NCBI RefSeq assembly: GCF_012933505.1
Contig: NZ_JABBNB010000002.1
Span: forward strand, 124,001-188,000
DNA: 64,000 nucleotides
Source: Gordonia asplenii
GTDB taxonomy: Bacteria > Actinomycetota > Actinomycetes > Mycobacteriales > Mycobacteriaceae
Direction of reading: 5' to 3'
Position 1 is the first letter of the stretch. Each line of letters starts with the position of its first letter. Shown in pieces: positions 9,682-18,700 of this stretch. The notes beneath the pieces are model-generated. The model saw nothing but the letters and a program-made list of their open reading frames with translations, was not told where the DNA came from and did no database searches. Made by a program: the position numbers and the translations under genes.

Positions 9682-10259
9682 TGACTACTTCTGAGAAGAT
9701 CCAGCCTCGGCTGAAGCTGCGCTACCGCGCAGAGATCAAGGACTCCCTCAACAAGGAGTTCAACTACGACAACGTCATGCAGATCCCGGGCGTCGTCAAG
9801 GTCGTGGTGAACATGGGTGTCGGCGACGCCGCCCGTGACGCCAAGCTGATCAACGGTGCGGTCGCCGACCTCGCTCTGATCACCGGCCAGAAGCCCGAAA
9901 TCCGTCGGGCCCGCAAATCGATCGCACAGTTCAAGCTGCGCGAGGGCATGCCGATCGGCGCGCGCGTCACGCTGCGCGGCGACCGCATGTGGGAATTCCT
10001 CGACCGACTGGTGTCGATCGCCCTCCCGCGTATCCGCGACTTCCGCGGTCTGAGCGACCGTCAGTTCGACGGCAACGGCAACTACACCTTCGGTCTCAAC
10101 GAGCAGTCGATGTTCCACGAGATCAACATCGACAACATCGACCGGCCGCGCGGTATGGACATCACCGTTGTCACGTCGGCCACCACCGACGACGAAGGCC
10201 GTGCGCTGCTTCGCGCGCTGGGCTTCCCGTTCAAAGACGCGAACGCGAAGGACAACTGA
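9681..10259 (+). CDS. rplE: 50S ribosomal protein L5
   Basis: 192 residues, uL5 family: [19 protein letters not shown] at the N-terminus, [15 protein letters not shown] and [14 protein letters not shown] later. L5 binds 5S rRNA in the central protuberance. It is translationally coupled to rplX by a 1-base overlap, and rpsZ begins 2 nt after its stop. Confidence 0.98.
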   Translation: MTTSEKIQPRLKLRYRAEIKDSLNKEFNYDNVMQIPGVVKVVVNMGVGDAARDAKLINGAVADLALITGQKPEIRRARKSIAQFKLREGMPIGARVTLRGDRMWEFLDRLVSIALPRIRDFRGLSDRQFDGNGNYTFGLNEQSMFHEINIDNIDRPRGMDITVVTSATTDDEGRALLRALGFPFKDANAKDN

Positions 10260-10260
10260 T

Positions 10261-10446
10261 ATGGCAAAGAAGGCTCTGGTCAACAAGGCCAACAAGAAGC
10301 CGAAGTTCGCCGTGCGTGGCTACACGCGCTGCAACAAGTGCGGACGTCCGCACTCGGTATACCGCAAGTTCGGTCTCTGCCGCGTGTGCCTGCGCGAGAT
10401 GGCTCACGCCGGCGAGCTGCCGGGCGTGCAGAAGTCCAGCTGGTGA
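10261..10446 (+). CDS. rpsZ: 30S ribosomal protein S14, type Z (zinc-binding)
   Basis: 61 residues with two CxxC pairs ([10 protein letters not shown] and LCRVCLRE) forming the zinc ribbon of the short, primary S14 type. The C-terminus GVQKSSW is typical. It is the last gene of this ribosomal segment; in most bacteria rpsH follows at once, but here a terminator follows 8 nt downstream and rpsH lies 43.8 kb away. Confidence 0.98.
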   Translation: MAKKALVNKANKKPKFAVRGYTRCNKCGRPHSVYRKFGLCRVCLREMAHAGELPGVQKSSW

Positions 10447-10453
10447 TTGACTG

Positions 10454-10489
10454 AAAAATGCCCCGACCCGTTGTGGTCGGGGCATTTTT
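10454..10489. terminator. Rho-independent terminator after rpsZ
   Basis: 15-bp perfect stem (AAAAATGCCCCGACC pairing with GGTCGGGGCATTTTT), 6-nt loop CGTTGT, with the T-run inside the stem; it works in both orientations. It closes the rplN-rpsZ transcript and so cuts the spc operon in two. Confidence 0.92.
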
Positions 10490-10519
10490 GTTTGTGTGAG
10501 TGCTGCTTGGGCGTCGGCG

Positions 10520-10886
10520 TGCGGAATAGTGGTGTGGTGCCGGGCAGGGTGCCGGGTGGTCTGTCGACAGTTTTGTGAAGCGGGTTATCCCCCGGGGGCG
10601 TCGTGCAGAATTCTGCGGAATAGTGGTGTGGGCAGTGCGGGTTGCTTCAAATGGCCGGGGACGCCAAATCGGGCTATACTTGCGCGATTCGCCCAAGGTG
10701 TTTGACCTTGGCAAACGTCACAGGCGATCTGACGGCGTCTCTTAGCTACACGAATAGATTCTTTTCGGCGCGTTTTGAAAACATCCCGAGTATGCCCTTG
10801 TGGGGGTGGTCTATTGACGGGTTTCTGTGTAATTGGGGGTGGTGGTGCGTGGGGGAGAATCAGAAATTCTGCGGACTAGTGGAGTG
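10520..10886. repeat. Short dispersed direct repeats (TGCGGAATAGTGGTGTGG)
   Basis: An 18-mer occurs exactly at 10520-10537 and 10614-10631, and as a diverged copy (TGCGGACTAGTGGAGTG) at 10870-10886. The 479-bp stretch 10490-10968 between the rpsZ terminator and the next gene holds no convincing gene; its AT-richer, T/G-rich composition differs from the surroundings. Confidence 0.6.
10693..10711. promoter_or_regulatory. Inverted repeat in the rpsZ-downstream spacer
   Basis: Perfect arms CCAAGGT and ACCTTGG around GTTTG. No adjacent gene clearly uses it; it may be an operator or a remnant. Confidence 0.3.
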
Positions 10887-10930
10887 CCGGGAAGTGCGCC
10901 CTTGTGGGATCCTCTATTGACAGACTTCTG
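10794..10930. repeat. Pair of about 34-bp imperfect direct repeats
   Basis: 10794-10827 and 10898-10930 share GCCCTTGTGGG, then TCTATTGAC and TTCTG at the same spacing. Together with the neighbouring 18-mer copies they show that this spacer grew by duplication. It sits exactly at the left border of the accessory block inside the ribosomal operon. Confidence 0.5.
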
Positions 10931-10968
10931 CAATGGGGACAGCCGATTCCAACCCCGTGGACTCCGAA

Positions 10969-13026
10969 CTAAACCGCAACTTGCCGCACGACGCTTCCGT
11001 CGTATTTCACGGTGTGAGTCGCCGATGCGACGTAGATGTCGCCGTCAGCGTCGAGAATCGGTCCGCCGGTTACCTTTCCCGGGATGGTGAGCACTCCTTG
11101 ACGGCCGTCGGGTGCGATCACCCATAACTCCTGGGGCGACGACCCGGCGTCGAGCGTGCCGTACACGAAGCCGCGGCCGACGGCGATCCGGCCGAGTAGT
11201 CGTCCTGTCCTGGTGTACGACCGGTTGATTCCGGTGTGGTGAATGACGGTGACTATGCTGCTCGGCTGGTCATCGGCGGTCACGGTGCACTGGTAGGCGG
11301 TCGTGCCGTCGACTATGACACCGCCGACCGCCTCCACGCCCGGCACGGTGTTTTGGATGGTCAGCCCCGGCGTCATGGTGAAGACGCTGATCTCCTGCTG
11401 GCCGAATACGCTCGTCGCCTGCGTCGTCTGGTACAACGACCCGTCAGAGCCGGCGTCGGGCGACCCGACGGGCGCTCCGTTGAGCGTGTCGACGGTGATC
11501 ACCGTGCCGGTCGGGGCGACACGATGCACGACGGTCTTCCCGCAGCGATTGCGCGTCGCCTGATAGATGCCGCTGGGGGTGATCAGCGGACCCGACGTCG
11601 ACCTCCCGGCAAGGGTCACCAACTCGTCGCGCGTTCCATCGGAGTCGATTCGCATGAGCGACGTCCGCGCCAGGCTCGACGCGTAGTACACGTCGCCGTC
11701 AGTGGTAGCCGCGAGGTCGCCGACCCGTCCGGGCGTCGGAACGTACCGCCTCGAACCGTCGGGCCCAGTCACCAGCACCGTCTCGGGGTATGGGCGATAC
11801 GTCGAACCATTGACGCTCAGCGTGTCGCCGGGCGACGTCGACGGCGCATCGGCGACCGTCAGGGTGGGCGTGGGGTGGTCGGCGTCGACGACGATGTGAA
11901 ACTTCTTGCCGTTGTTCGAGTCAGCGGTGTCGGGGTCGTCGAGAGGTGGGGTCTGGTTGATCAGCAGCGGGCCGCGCCGAATGAACCACACCATCGCCCA
12001 TAGCATCGGACTGGCTGATGCGCCTGGCGAATCCGGGGTCAGGCCGAGGAATGCGAGGATGCCCAGCGAGACCGCGAACCGATCGCGGGCACCGTGCAGC
12101 CACATCGGCGCGGCCGTCGGAGTCGGTACCGCGAAGGTCATCAGTTTCGGTGATCCGCCAACCAAAAGTGTTGTGGGCGTGATGTATTGACTTCTCCTCG
12201 GCATGACACACGGATGATCCTCCGCGGTCGCGACGGCAGAGCTGACCGGAGGTCCGACGACACCCGTGGGGCGCTGACGGTCGACGTCGGGTGGCGGGCT
12301 TGCGGCCACCGGGACGGTCTTCGGATACACGCTCGCGCGCTGAGCGGGGGTGGCCGGAGATTCGCCGGGCGTCGGCGTCGGGGAGGGGGTCGTGGATTGC
12401 GTGGGCGTCGAGTCGACAGGTTCGGGGGCCGGTGTCGGCTCGGTGGTTGTTGGCGGCGTGGGTTCTGGGGTGGGTGTCGGACTTGTTGGACTAGGTGACG
12501 GTTCTGGGTCCGGTGTCGGAACCGGTGTGGGCTCGGTGGTTGCTGGCGGCGTGGGTTCGGGGTCCGGTTTTGGCGCGGGAGCAGAGTCCGGGGCCGCTGA
12601 CGGCACGGTTTCTGGCGCCGGCTCGACGGTCGGTGGGGGAGCGGGATCTGGCGCTGGTGACGGGTCGGGTGCTTGCTGCGCCGCGGGCTCGGACGGACTC
12701 CCCGTGCTGGGCCAATGATTGGTGCCGTCGTTGCTCCAGCCGCCGTTGGTCGTTGAGTCTCCTTGCGGCACAGCTGTGTTCGAGGGTGGACGTTGAATCG
12801 AATCGTCGGTCGGCGGCGCAGGCGGCTGGGGTTTGTGGGGTTCGGTCGGGCCGTCGGTACTGGGTTGGGGAGTGTTGCCGGCGGTGTTGTCGGTCGTGTC
12901 GGTGGCCGAGTCGACGCCCGGTTCACCCGCCGTCGGCTCGGCGGCGGCGACGCTGAACGGCGTCAGTGCGATGCTGACTCCGGCAGCGAATGCCAGCACG
13001 CGACGCCAGGACTTCGTTGAGACCAT
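10969..13026 (-). CDS. Secreted Pro/Thr-rich surface protein with C-terminal propeller-like repeats
   Basis: 685 residues. The signal peptide is at residues 1-29 (SWRRVLAFAAGVSIALTPFS, cleavage after VAAA). Residues about 30-250 are a Pro/Thr/Ser/Glu linker of PEPTP-like repeats, a wall-spanning stalk. A hydrophobic stretch follows near 310-350, ending FIRRGPLLINQTPP, which resembles the R-R-x-x-x-N-Q-T-P motif of large mycobacterial surface proteins. The last 300 residues carry repeated D-G-D-[IV]-Y-[VY]-A blades (TTDGDVYYASS, DADGDIYVASA) that suggest a beta-propeller. No enzyme motif is seen. It stands alone, transcribed toward the ribosomal genes. The function is unknown; envelope adhesion or ligand binding is a guess. 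Confidence 0.8.
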   Translation of the reverse strand: MVSTKSWRRVLAFAAGVSIALTPFSVAAAEPTAGEPGVDSATDTTDNTAGNTPQPSTDGPTEPHKPQPPAPPTDDSIQRPPSNTAVPQGDSTTNGGWSNDGTNHWPSTGSPSEPAAQQAPDPSPAPDPAPPPTVEPAPETVPSAAPDSAPAPKPDPEPTPPATTEPTPVPTPDPEPSPSPTSPTPTPEPTPPTTTEPTPAPEPVDSTPTQSTTPSPTPTPGESPATPAQRASVYPKTVPVAASPPPDVDRQRPTGVVGPPVSSAVATAEDHPCVMPRRSQYITPTTLLVGGSPKLMTFAVPTPTAAPMWLHGARDRFAVSLGILAFLGLTPDSPGASASPMLWAMVWFIRRGPLLINQTPPLDDPDTADSNNGKKFHIVVDADHPTPTLTVADAPSTSPGDTLSVNGSTYRPYPETVLVTGPDGSRRYVPTPGRVGDLAATTDGDVYYASSLARTSLMRIDSDGTRDELVTLAGRSTSGPLITPSGIYQATRNRCGKTVVHRVAPTGTVITVDTLNGAPVGSPDAGSDGSLYQTTQATSVFGQQEISVFTMTPGLTIQNTVPGVEAVGGVIVDGTTAYQCTVTADDQPSSIVTVIHHTGINRSYTRTGRLLGRIAVGRGFVYGTLDAGSSPQELWVIAPDGRQGVLTIPGKVTGGPILDADGDIYVASATHTVKYDGSVVRQVAV

Positions 13027-13351
13027 GGTCGGGTTCCTCTGGCAGTCGGGGTCGCCTCAACGGTAGGGGGAACGGTCGGGTCAACAACACCCCCGCGGAG
13101 CCAGAAAGTGGTACTTGAGAACGAATTGGTGTGTTTGGACTACACCCGAAAGTAAGTGCCTGCACCGCGCACTCCAGTGAACGCGACGCGCCAATAGCAT
13201 GACCGCCTCAGAAGCTAGGTCGCCACCCGCCCGACGCGATGCCATGGATGCTGCGACGCGCAATCTGAGCTCCAGACGTCGCGTGGTCGTCGGTCGGTTA
13301 GGCGTATGTCGCAGTTCCTTTTGCCGCTCTTGGCTGCGCGGCGCCGTCGGG

Positions 13352-13788
13352 GGTGATTCGACTCTGCCTGCTGAGCTGCGGCGAGGGAGATGTTCCCTCG
13401 GTGGGCGGGTCGGGACGGATTGCATTCGGTCTGTCGTTGGGGTTGATTCGACTCTGCCTGCTCAGCTGCGGCGAGGGAGATGTTCCCTCGGCGGGCGCCT
13501 GGGGGCAGAATGCATTCGGCGTGTCGTTGGGGTTGATTCGACTCTGTCCGCTGAGCCGCGGCGAGGGAGATGTTCCCTGGGCGGGCGCCTCGGGACAGAT
13601 TGCATTCGGCCCGACGTCGGGGTTGATTCGACTCTGCCTGCTGAGCTGCGGCGAGGGAGATGCTCCCTCGGTGGACGGGTCGGGACGGATTGCATTCGGC
13701 CCGACGTCGGGTTGATTCGACTCTGCCTACTCAACTGCGGCGAGGGAGATGCTCCCTCGGTGGGCGCCTCGGGACAGATTGCACTCAG
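13352..13788. repeat. Five-copy 90-bp tandem repeat (minisatellite)
   Basis: The anchor GATTCGACTCTG recurs at 13355, 13445, 13535, 13625 and 13714, a period of 90, 90, 90 and 89 bp. Each unit carries the hairpin CGAGGGA-GATGT-TCCCTCG (one arm varies in copy 3), then GGGACRGATTGCATTCGG. The array lies in a 1,052-bp gene-free stretch (13027-14078) between the secreted protein and the nuclease cluster; I see nothing else convincing there. Because 90 is a multiple of 3, several frames stay open through the array, which explains spurious reading frames. It is probably a variable-number repeat locus. Confidence 0.9.
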
Positions 13789-14078
13789 CACAGCCCGCAC
13801 GAACCGCCGCACGATCCGGTGACCGCGTTCGACGGTCAGTCCATCGCAGCGAGAGCGACGCTGGACCGGGGTGGCTTGCGCCGTGCGCGGCGCATGATCA
13901 GGTGGCTGCATGAATCCTGCGATTTGTCGGACTTACCGACGCAACGGTAGGACGCCGGTATGACATCGACGCGGAGCCCGCGGCCAGATGGGGCGCGAAC
14001 CCGCCATGGCGGCACCGTATTTCGTTACCGAGGGCGAACATCGGTGGATTGTCAGGGGGCGCTGGCACAATCTCACGC

Positions 14079-15041
14079 ATGACCGATCTGCCCGAGTGGG
14101 CCCTGCGCGCCGGCCGCGTCCTGCGCGTCTCCGACGTCGCCGATCTCGCCGACGACGAGGCGGTCATCACGCTGTCGTGCCGTGGGTTCGACACCAGGAC
14201 CACCCGCGAATTGGTCGACGGCATCGTCGGCGAGGTGACCCGCATCGTCGTCAACCTCTATCCGCGTTGGCTCGACGACGACGAACCGTCGGACACCCGA
14301 AATGTTCTCGACGTCGCCGCGGCCGAGGTGCGTGCCCGACGGTTGTGCCGCGATTCCGACAACTTCGCGCCGTTCGTCATCGCGTTGGCGCGGGCGGCGG
14401 CCGGTGGCACCGCCTATCGCCGCACCGAGCCGGTCGAAGTCAGATGGGCGGGGTTGATGCGCCTGCTCCGTCGCGCCTATCGCCGCGACGCCGTGGTCGT
14501 CTACCTCACCCCCGACGCCGCGGTCGGCACCGTTGCGACGGCGGCCGAGTGGCTCGCCCATCACGGCGGTGTCGCGGTGTGGCTCGACGACCGACCAGGC
14601 CTGGACAGGTACTCGTTGCTGCGGACCGTCGAACCACACGTCACCGAGATCGCACAACCTCAACCCAGTGCGGTGACGATCAGCCGATGCGCGGGGATGC
14701 CGGCACCGCATAGCGCGGCCGAGCAGCATCTGGAACGTGCGCTGGCGCGCTGCGAATGGGCGGCGCAGCGCCGCTGGAATCGCGGCGTCGCGGGTCTCGG
14801 TTCGCTGGCGCCGACGATAATCGCCGACCTGCACTGGTCGGTGGAGCGAGTCGTCGTCGAAGTCGATGGTCCGGACCATCGTGCACCCGCCAAATACAGT
14901 GCCGATCGGATTCGTGACAACATATTGCAGGAGTCAGGATTCATGGTGCTGCGCTACACCAACGAGCAGGTCCTCGACGACGTCGACGTCGTCGTCGCTG
15001 GGCTGCGCCGAGTGATCGCAACACGCACGGTGCCGAGCTAG
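14079..15041 (+). CDS. PD-(D/E)XK (DUF559-like) nuclease, first gene of a HerA-ATPase cluster
   Basis: 320 residues. The C-terminal 120 residues form a Vsr/DUF559-type nuclease core: SAAEQHLERALARCEW (helix with Glu), LAPTIIADLHW (metal-binding Asp), VVVEVDGPDHR (E-x-D) and RDNILQESGFMVLRYTNEQV. The N-terminal 200 residues are not recognised; they are alpha/beta, with VVVYLTPDAA and VAVWLDDRPGLDRY. The start at ATG 14079 is favoured over 14049, which lacks conservation. It lies 30 nt before the next gene, whose two successors overlap, so all four genes probably form one operon. By analogy with NurA and HerA-linked nucleases it would cut DNA handed over by the HerA-type ATPase; this partnership is inference. 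Confidence 0.75.
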   Translation: MTDLPEWALRAGRVLRVSDVADLADDEAVITLSCRGFDTRTTRELVDGIVGEVTRIVVNLYPRWLDDDEPSDTRNVLDVAAAEVRARRLCRDSDNFAPFVIALARAAAGGTAYRRTEPVEVRWAGLMRLLRRAYRRDAVVVYLTPDAAVGTVATAAEWLAHHGGVAVWLDDRPGLDRYSLLRTVEPHVTEIAQPQPSAVTISRCAGMPAPHSAAEQHLERALARCEWAAQRRWNRGVAGLGSLAPTIIADLHWSVERVVVEVDGPDHRAPAKYSADRIRDNILQESGFMVLRYTNEQVLDDVDVVVAGLRRVIATRTVPS

Positions 15042-15071
15042 GTACCGGTGAGACGAGAAGGGTGCAGCACC

Positions 15072-15719
15072 GTGGAGCACGTACAACTGGGGGTTGCCGA
15101 GAGCGCCATCATGTTTGCGCTGATGGCACATGGCGAGGAGATCACGAACCCTAAGCTGAAACTGATTGCGCCGGAAGTGACTCCGGATCGCCGCAGAAAG
15201 CTCAACGAGCTGGGGCTGGTCGAGTCGCGTCAGGTTGGCAGGCCTTTCGTCCACAGCCTTACCGATGCCGGGTGGGCCTGGTGCGCAGCCGAACTCGGAG
15301 CACCGCCTCCCAAGGGATCGCAGGGGCGCGACAAGACCCTCTATGCCGTCCTCGCCGGCGTCGGACGTTATCTGGCCGCGTCGGACACCCGGCTCTACGA
15401 GGTGTTCGGGGCGGTTGCCGAACCGGAGGCCGACGAGGTTGCCGCCGCCGGTGGTCTACCGCTGCGCGCCCGGATCGTCGACGCGTACCGTGCCCTTGCC
15501 CGACGCCCCGGCGCGTGGGTCACGATCGCCGACCTCCGCCAAGCGCTGCCCGACGTCGAGCGGTCGGAGCTCGACACCGAGTTGGTGGTCTTCCAACGTG
15601 AACCCGGTGTCAGCCTGATTCAGCAGGAGAATCGGGCGTTGCTCACCGACGCCGACCGAGCCGCCGCCGTGCAGGTCGGCGCACAGGCATGCCATCTGCT
15701 CGCCATCGAGGAGTCCTGA
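15072..15719 (+). CDS. Winged-helix-like protein of the HerA-ATPase cluster
   Basis: 215 residues. Not assigned to a named family. The first 75 residues look like a winged helix (SAIMFALMAHGEEITNP, then LNELGLVESRQVGRPFVHSL and TDAGWAWC, where the wing and recognition helix would be). The second half has another helix-turn-helix-like stretch (VTIADLRQALPDVERSELD) and ends with NRALLTDADRAAAVQVG. GTG 15072 is used because AGAAGG lies 8-9 nt upstream; GTG 15048 is possible. The stop shares a base with the next ATG (TGATG), a sign of translational coupling. Likely a DNA- or partner-binding adaptor for the ATPase; function inferred only from fold impression and context. Confidence 0.65.
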   Translation: MEHVQLGVAESAIMFALMAHGEEITNPKLKLIAPEVTPDRRRKLNELGLVESRQVGRPFVHSLTDAGWAWCAAELGAPPPKGSQGRDKTLYAVLAGVGRYLAASDTRLYEVFGAVAEPEADEVAAAGGLPLRARIVDAYRALARRPGAWVTIADLRQALPDVERSELDTELVVFQREPGVSLIQQENRALLTDADRAAAVQVGAQACHLLAIEES

Positions 15720-18700
15720 TGGACGACACGACCCGTGCGGCGCTCGAATCGATCCGGCTCGACTGGGCCGTCACCCCGGACGATGTATGGGAGCCGCAAG
15801 CGGCTCTGCATGTTCCAGGGCTGCACGAGGCCGTACTCGACGACGTGCTGCGAGCGTTCGGTGATGCTGAACGCAGCGCGGCAAGCAGCCCGTTGGGCGT
15901 GGCGGTGCGGGGTCCGGCCGGGTCGGGAAAGACGCATCTGCTCGGCCAGGTCCGCGAACGGGTGCAGGCGGCCGGCGGCTACTTCTTTCTGGTCAAACTG
16001 CTTGACGGAGAAGACTTCTGGCGATCGATGCTGGTCGCCCTGCTGGAGGATTTCGGCAAGCCGACGCCGACCCACCGGTCGCAGCTCGCGCAGCTGCTCG
16101 ACCGGCTCGGCCGAGACGCCGGTGTCGACGCAGACACATTGGCCGCTGTCGCGGGTGACGCCCCGCTGACCCGCGCGGCGCTCGACGAGTTCGTGATCGC
16201 GGTGTACCGCAAGCATCCGCGGCACCGCCGACGTTCGCAGCACATTCTGCGGGCGTTGGCCCTGACCGAGGCCGATGAGTTCTACCAGCAAGACATCGGC
16301 ACCGCGCTGCTGCTGATGGACCTCGACGACACCGACGACTTCGCCGCGTGGGGAATTCAGAACGCACGTCTGGGCTACCAGGAGATCGTCGAGAACATCT
16401 CCCGGGTGATCGCCATGGACGGCGCAACGGTGATGGCCGTGGACCAGATCGACACCATCGTCGCCGCTGCCGAGGAGTCCGAGGAACCCGACGGAGCCGA
16501 GGGACGCACGGTCAACCGCGTCGCGCACGGTCTGATGTCGTTGCGGGAGACCATGAGTCGCACGACGTCGGTCGTGTCGTGTGTGTCGGCGGCGTGGCAG
16601 TACCTGGAGGATCACGCCCCGCAGGCGGTCGTCGACCGGTACCGGACCCCCGCGATCCTGCAGCGTCCGGCGTCGATCGAATTCACCCGGGCGTTGCTGA
16701 CGAAGCGCTTCGCCGTCTTCTACGACCGGATCGGCTTCACCCCCGACTATCCCACCTGGCCGATCACCGAGGAGGCGCTGGCGACCTCGATCGACTTCAC
16801 ACCGCGTGACGTGATGCGCGCCGTCGACCGATACGTGAGTGCGACGCTGAGCTCGGGGGAGTTCGCCGAACTCACGGGATTCACCTTCGGTGCGCTGAAC
16901 GCGCCTGCGCGACCGACGAATTCGGACCCGTTGAAGATCGATCAGCTCGGCCAGCTCGATCGGCATTTCGCGGAGCTGGTGGCGGCGGCCGATCCGTCGA
17001 CGGCGTTCGATCCGCAGGGCGAGGACGTGGTTGTGCCGCAACTGCTTTCGGCCGGGCTGGCGTCGTGGGTGGATGCGCGGCCGAACGACGCCGACCTGTT
17101 CAAGCAGGATGCCAGGCCGGGGCATAATCCCGCACTGCACGCCCGGCTGCGACGCACCGTCGACGAGGTCACCGACGCCGAACAGTCGTGGGCGTTCCGG
17201 GCGATCGCATCGCCGCATTATCGGGCGGTGCAGGCTCGGCTGGAGAAGGCAGGCACATCGGCGGGCGTCAATGCGGACTCGCCGTTGCGCTCACTGGTGC
17301 TGCTGCGCCGGGACAAGTGGCCCCGCGGCGCGAAGACCGAAGAGATGCTCAATGACTTGGCGGTTCGCGGAACGCGGTTCGTCAATTGGACGGCCGACGA
17401 TGTCAAGGTCCTGATCGCGCTGAAGACGATGCGCGAGGAACGCTCGGAGTTCCTCTCCGGCTGGCTCGTGTCTCGTAATCCGGCCAGCCAGGTGGGTTTC
17501 CTGGCGGAGCTGAGCGCGTCGGTCGTCGCAGGCACTCGCCCCGTCGACGCCGACGTGGCACCGCCGGTTCCGACGCAGCTGACCTTTCCGAGCTCGGCGG
17601 ACGTGCCGGGGACCGATGCGTCGTCGTCGAACGATGCTCCGCAGCGCGGGGTACCGGCGGCGGCCACGGCAGCCGGACCCGCAGCTGCGGTGCGGCCCAC
17701 GGCGCAGCCGGCCGTCGGGCCACGGTCGGAGCCGTCTGCCGCGCCACGGCCGGAGCCCGCCGTCGCGCCACGGTCGGAGCCGTCTGCCGCGCCACGGTCG
17801 GAGCCGTCTGCCGCGCCGCGGTCGGAGCCCGCGGTGCGCCGCAGCGCTTCGGCGTCGCCCGGGCTCGCCTCGGATCTGTTCGGCTCGGGGTTGTCGGCAT
17901 CGGCTGCGGCAGAACTGTTCTCGACCGGACCGGCCGGTTCGTCGGATCCAGGCGTGGCAGCTGCCCAGCGGTCGGTGCAACCGAGTGTTCGGCCGACGCC
18001 GGGCGCGCCGACCCCGGCGCCGCAGGTCCGGCCGAGTGTCACACCGCATGTGAGTCCTGCTGCAGATTCGGTGTCGGCGCAGCGAGCGCCGATCCAACAG
18101 GCACCTACCCCGGCGTCGAATATCGTGATCGGTACCGCCGTCGACCGCGCCGGCCGGCACGGCATCCCGGTCACCGTCGAACTCGAGGCGCTGCGCAAGC
18201 ACACCGCGATCTTCGCCGGGTCGGGTTCGGGAAAGACGGTCCTGATTCGCCATCTCGTCGAACAGGCTGCGCTGCAGGGTGTTTCGTCGATCGTGTTGGA
18301 CATCAACAACGATCTCGCACGACTCGGCATGGGCTGGCCAGACGGTCAGCGGACCTATACCGACGCCGAGCGCAAGCAGGCGCAGGAGTATCTGCGCAAC
18401 GTCGACGTCGCGGTGTTCACGCCCGGCCGAACGTCGGGGCGGCCGTTGGCGTTCGCGGCGCTGCCCGATTTCGCGGCCGTCGTCGACGATCGAGACGAGT
18501 TCGATCGTGCGGTGGACGCCGCGGTCGGCGGGCTGGCGCCCCGATTGAGTCTCACCGGTCGGTCGCGGCGAGTGGTCAATCAGAAAGCGGTGCTGACCGA
18601 GGCGATGCGGGCGTTCGGGCGCGACGGCGGGTCGTCGATGCCATCGTTCATCGACTTCCTCGAAGAGCTCCCGGAGTACGTGAGCACGATGGGCGACGCG

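Noticed and set aside
10642..10920. Possible 92-residue gene after the rpsZ terminator
   Set aside because: No homology, no ribosome site, and it spans the direct repeats; the spacer looks noncoding.
13353..13715. Reading frame with a 30-residue repeat (MIRLCLLSCGEGDV...)
   Set aside because: It is the 90-bp tandem DNA repeat read in frame; other frames are equally open, it lacks a good ribosome site, and it ends because the fourth unit is one base short.
13352..13788. CRISPR array
   Set aside because: Repeats are 90 bp and contiguous with no unique spacers, and no cas genes are present.
14073..14879. Long minus-strand frame opposite the nuclease gene
   Set aside because: Arg/Gly/Asp-rich translation typical of antisense frames in high-GC DNA; the plus frame has clear nuclease motifs and operon overlap.
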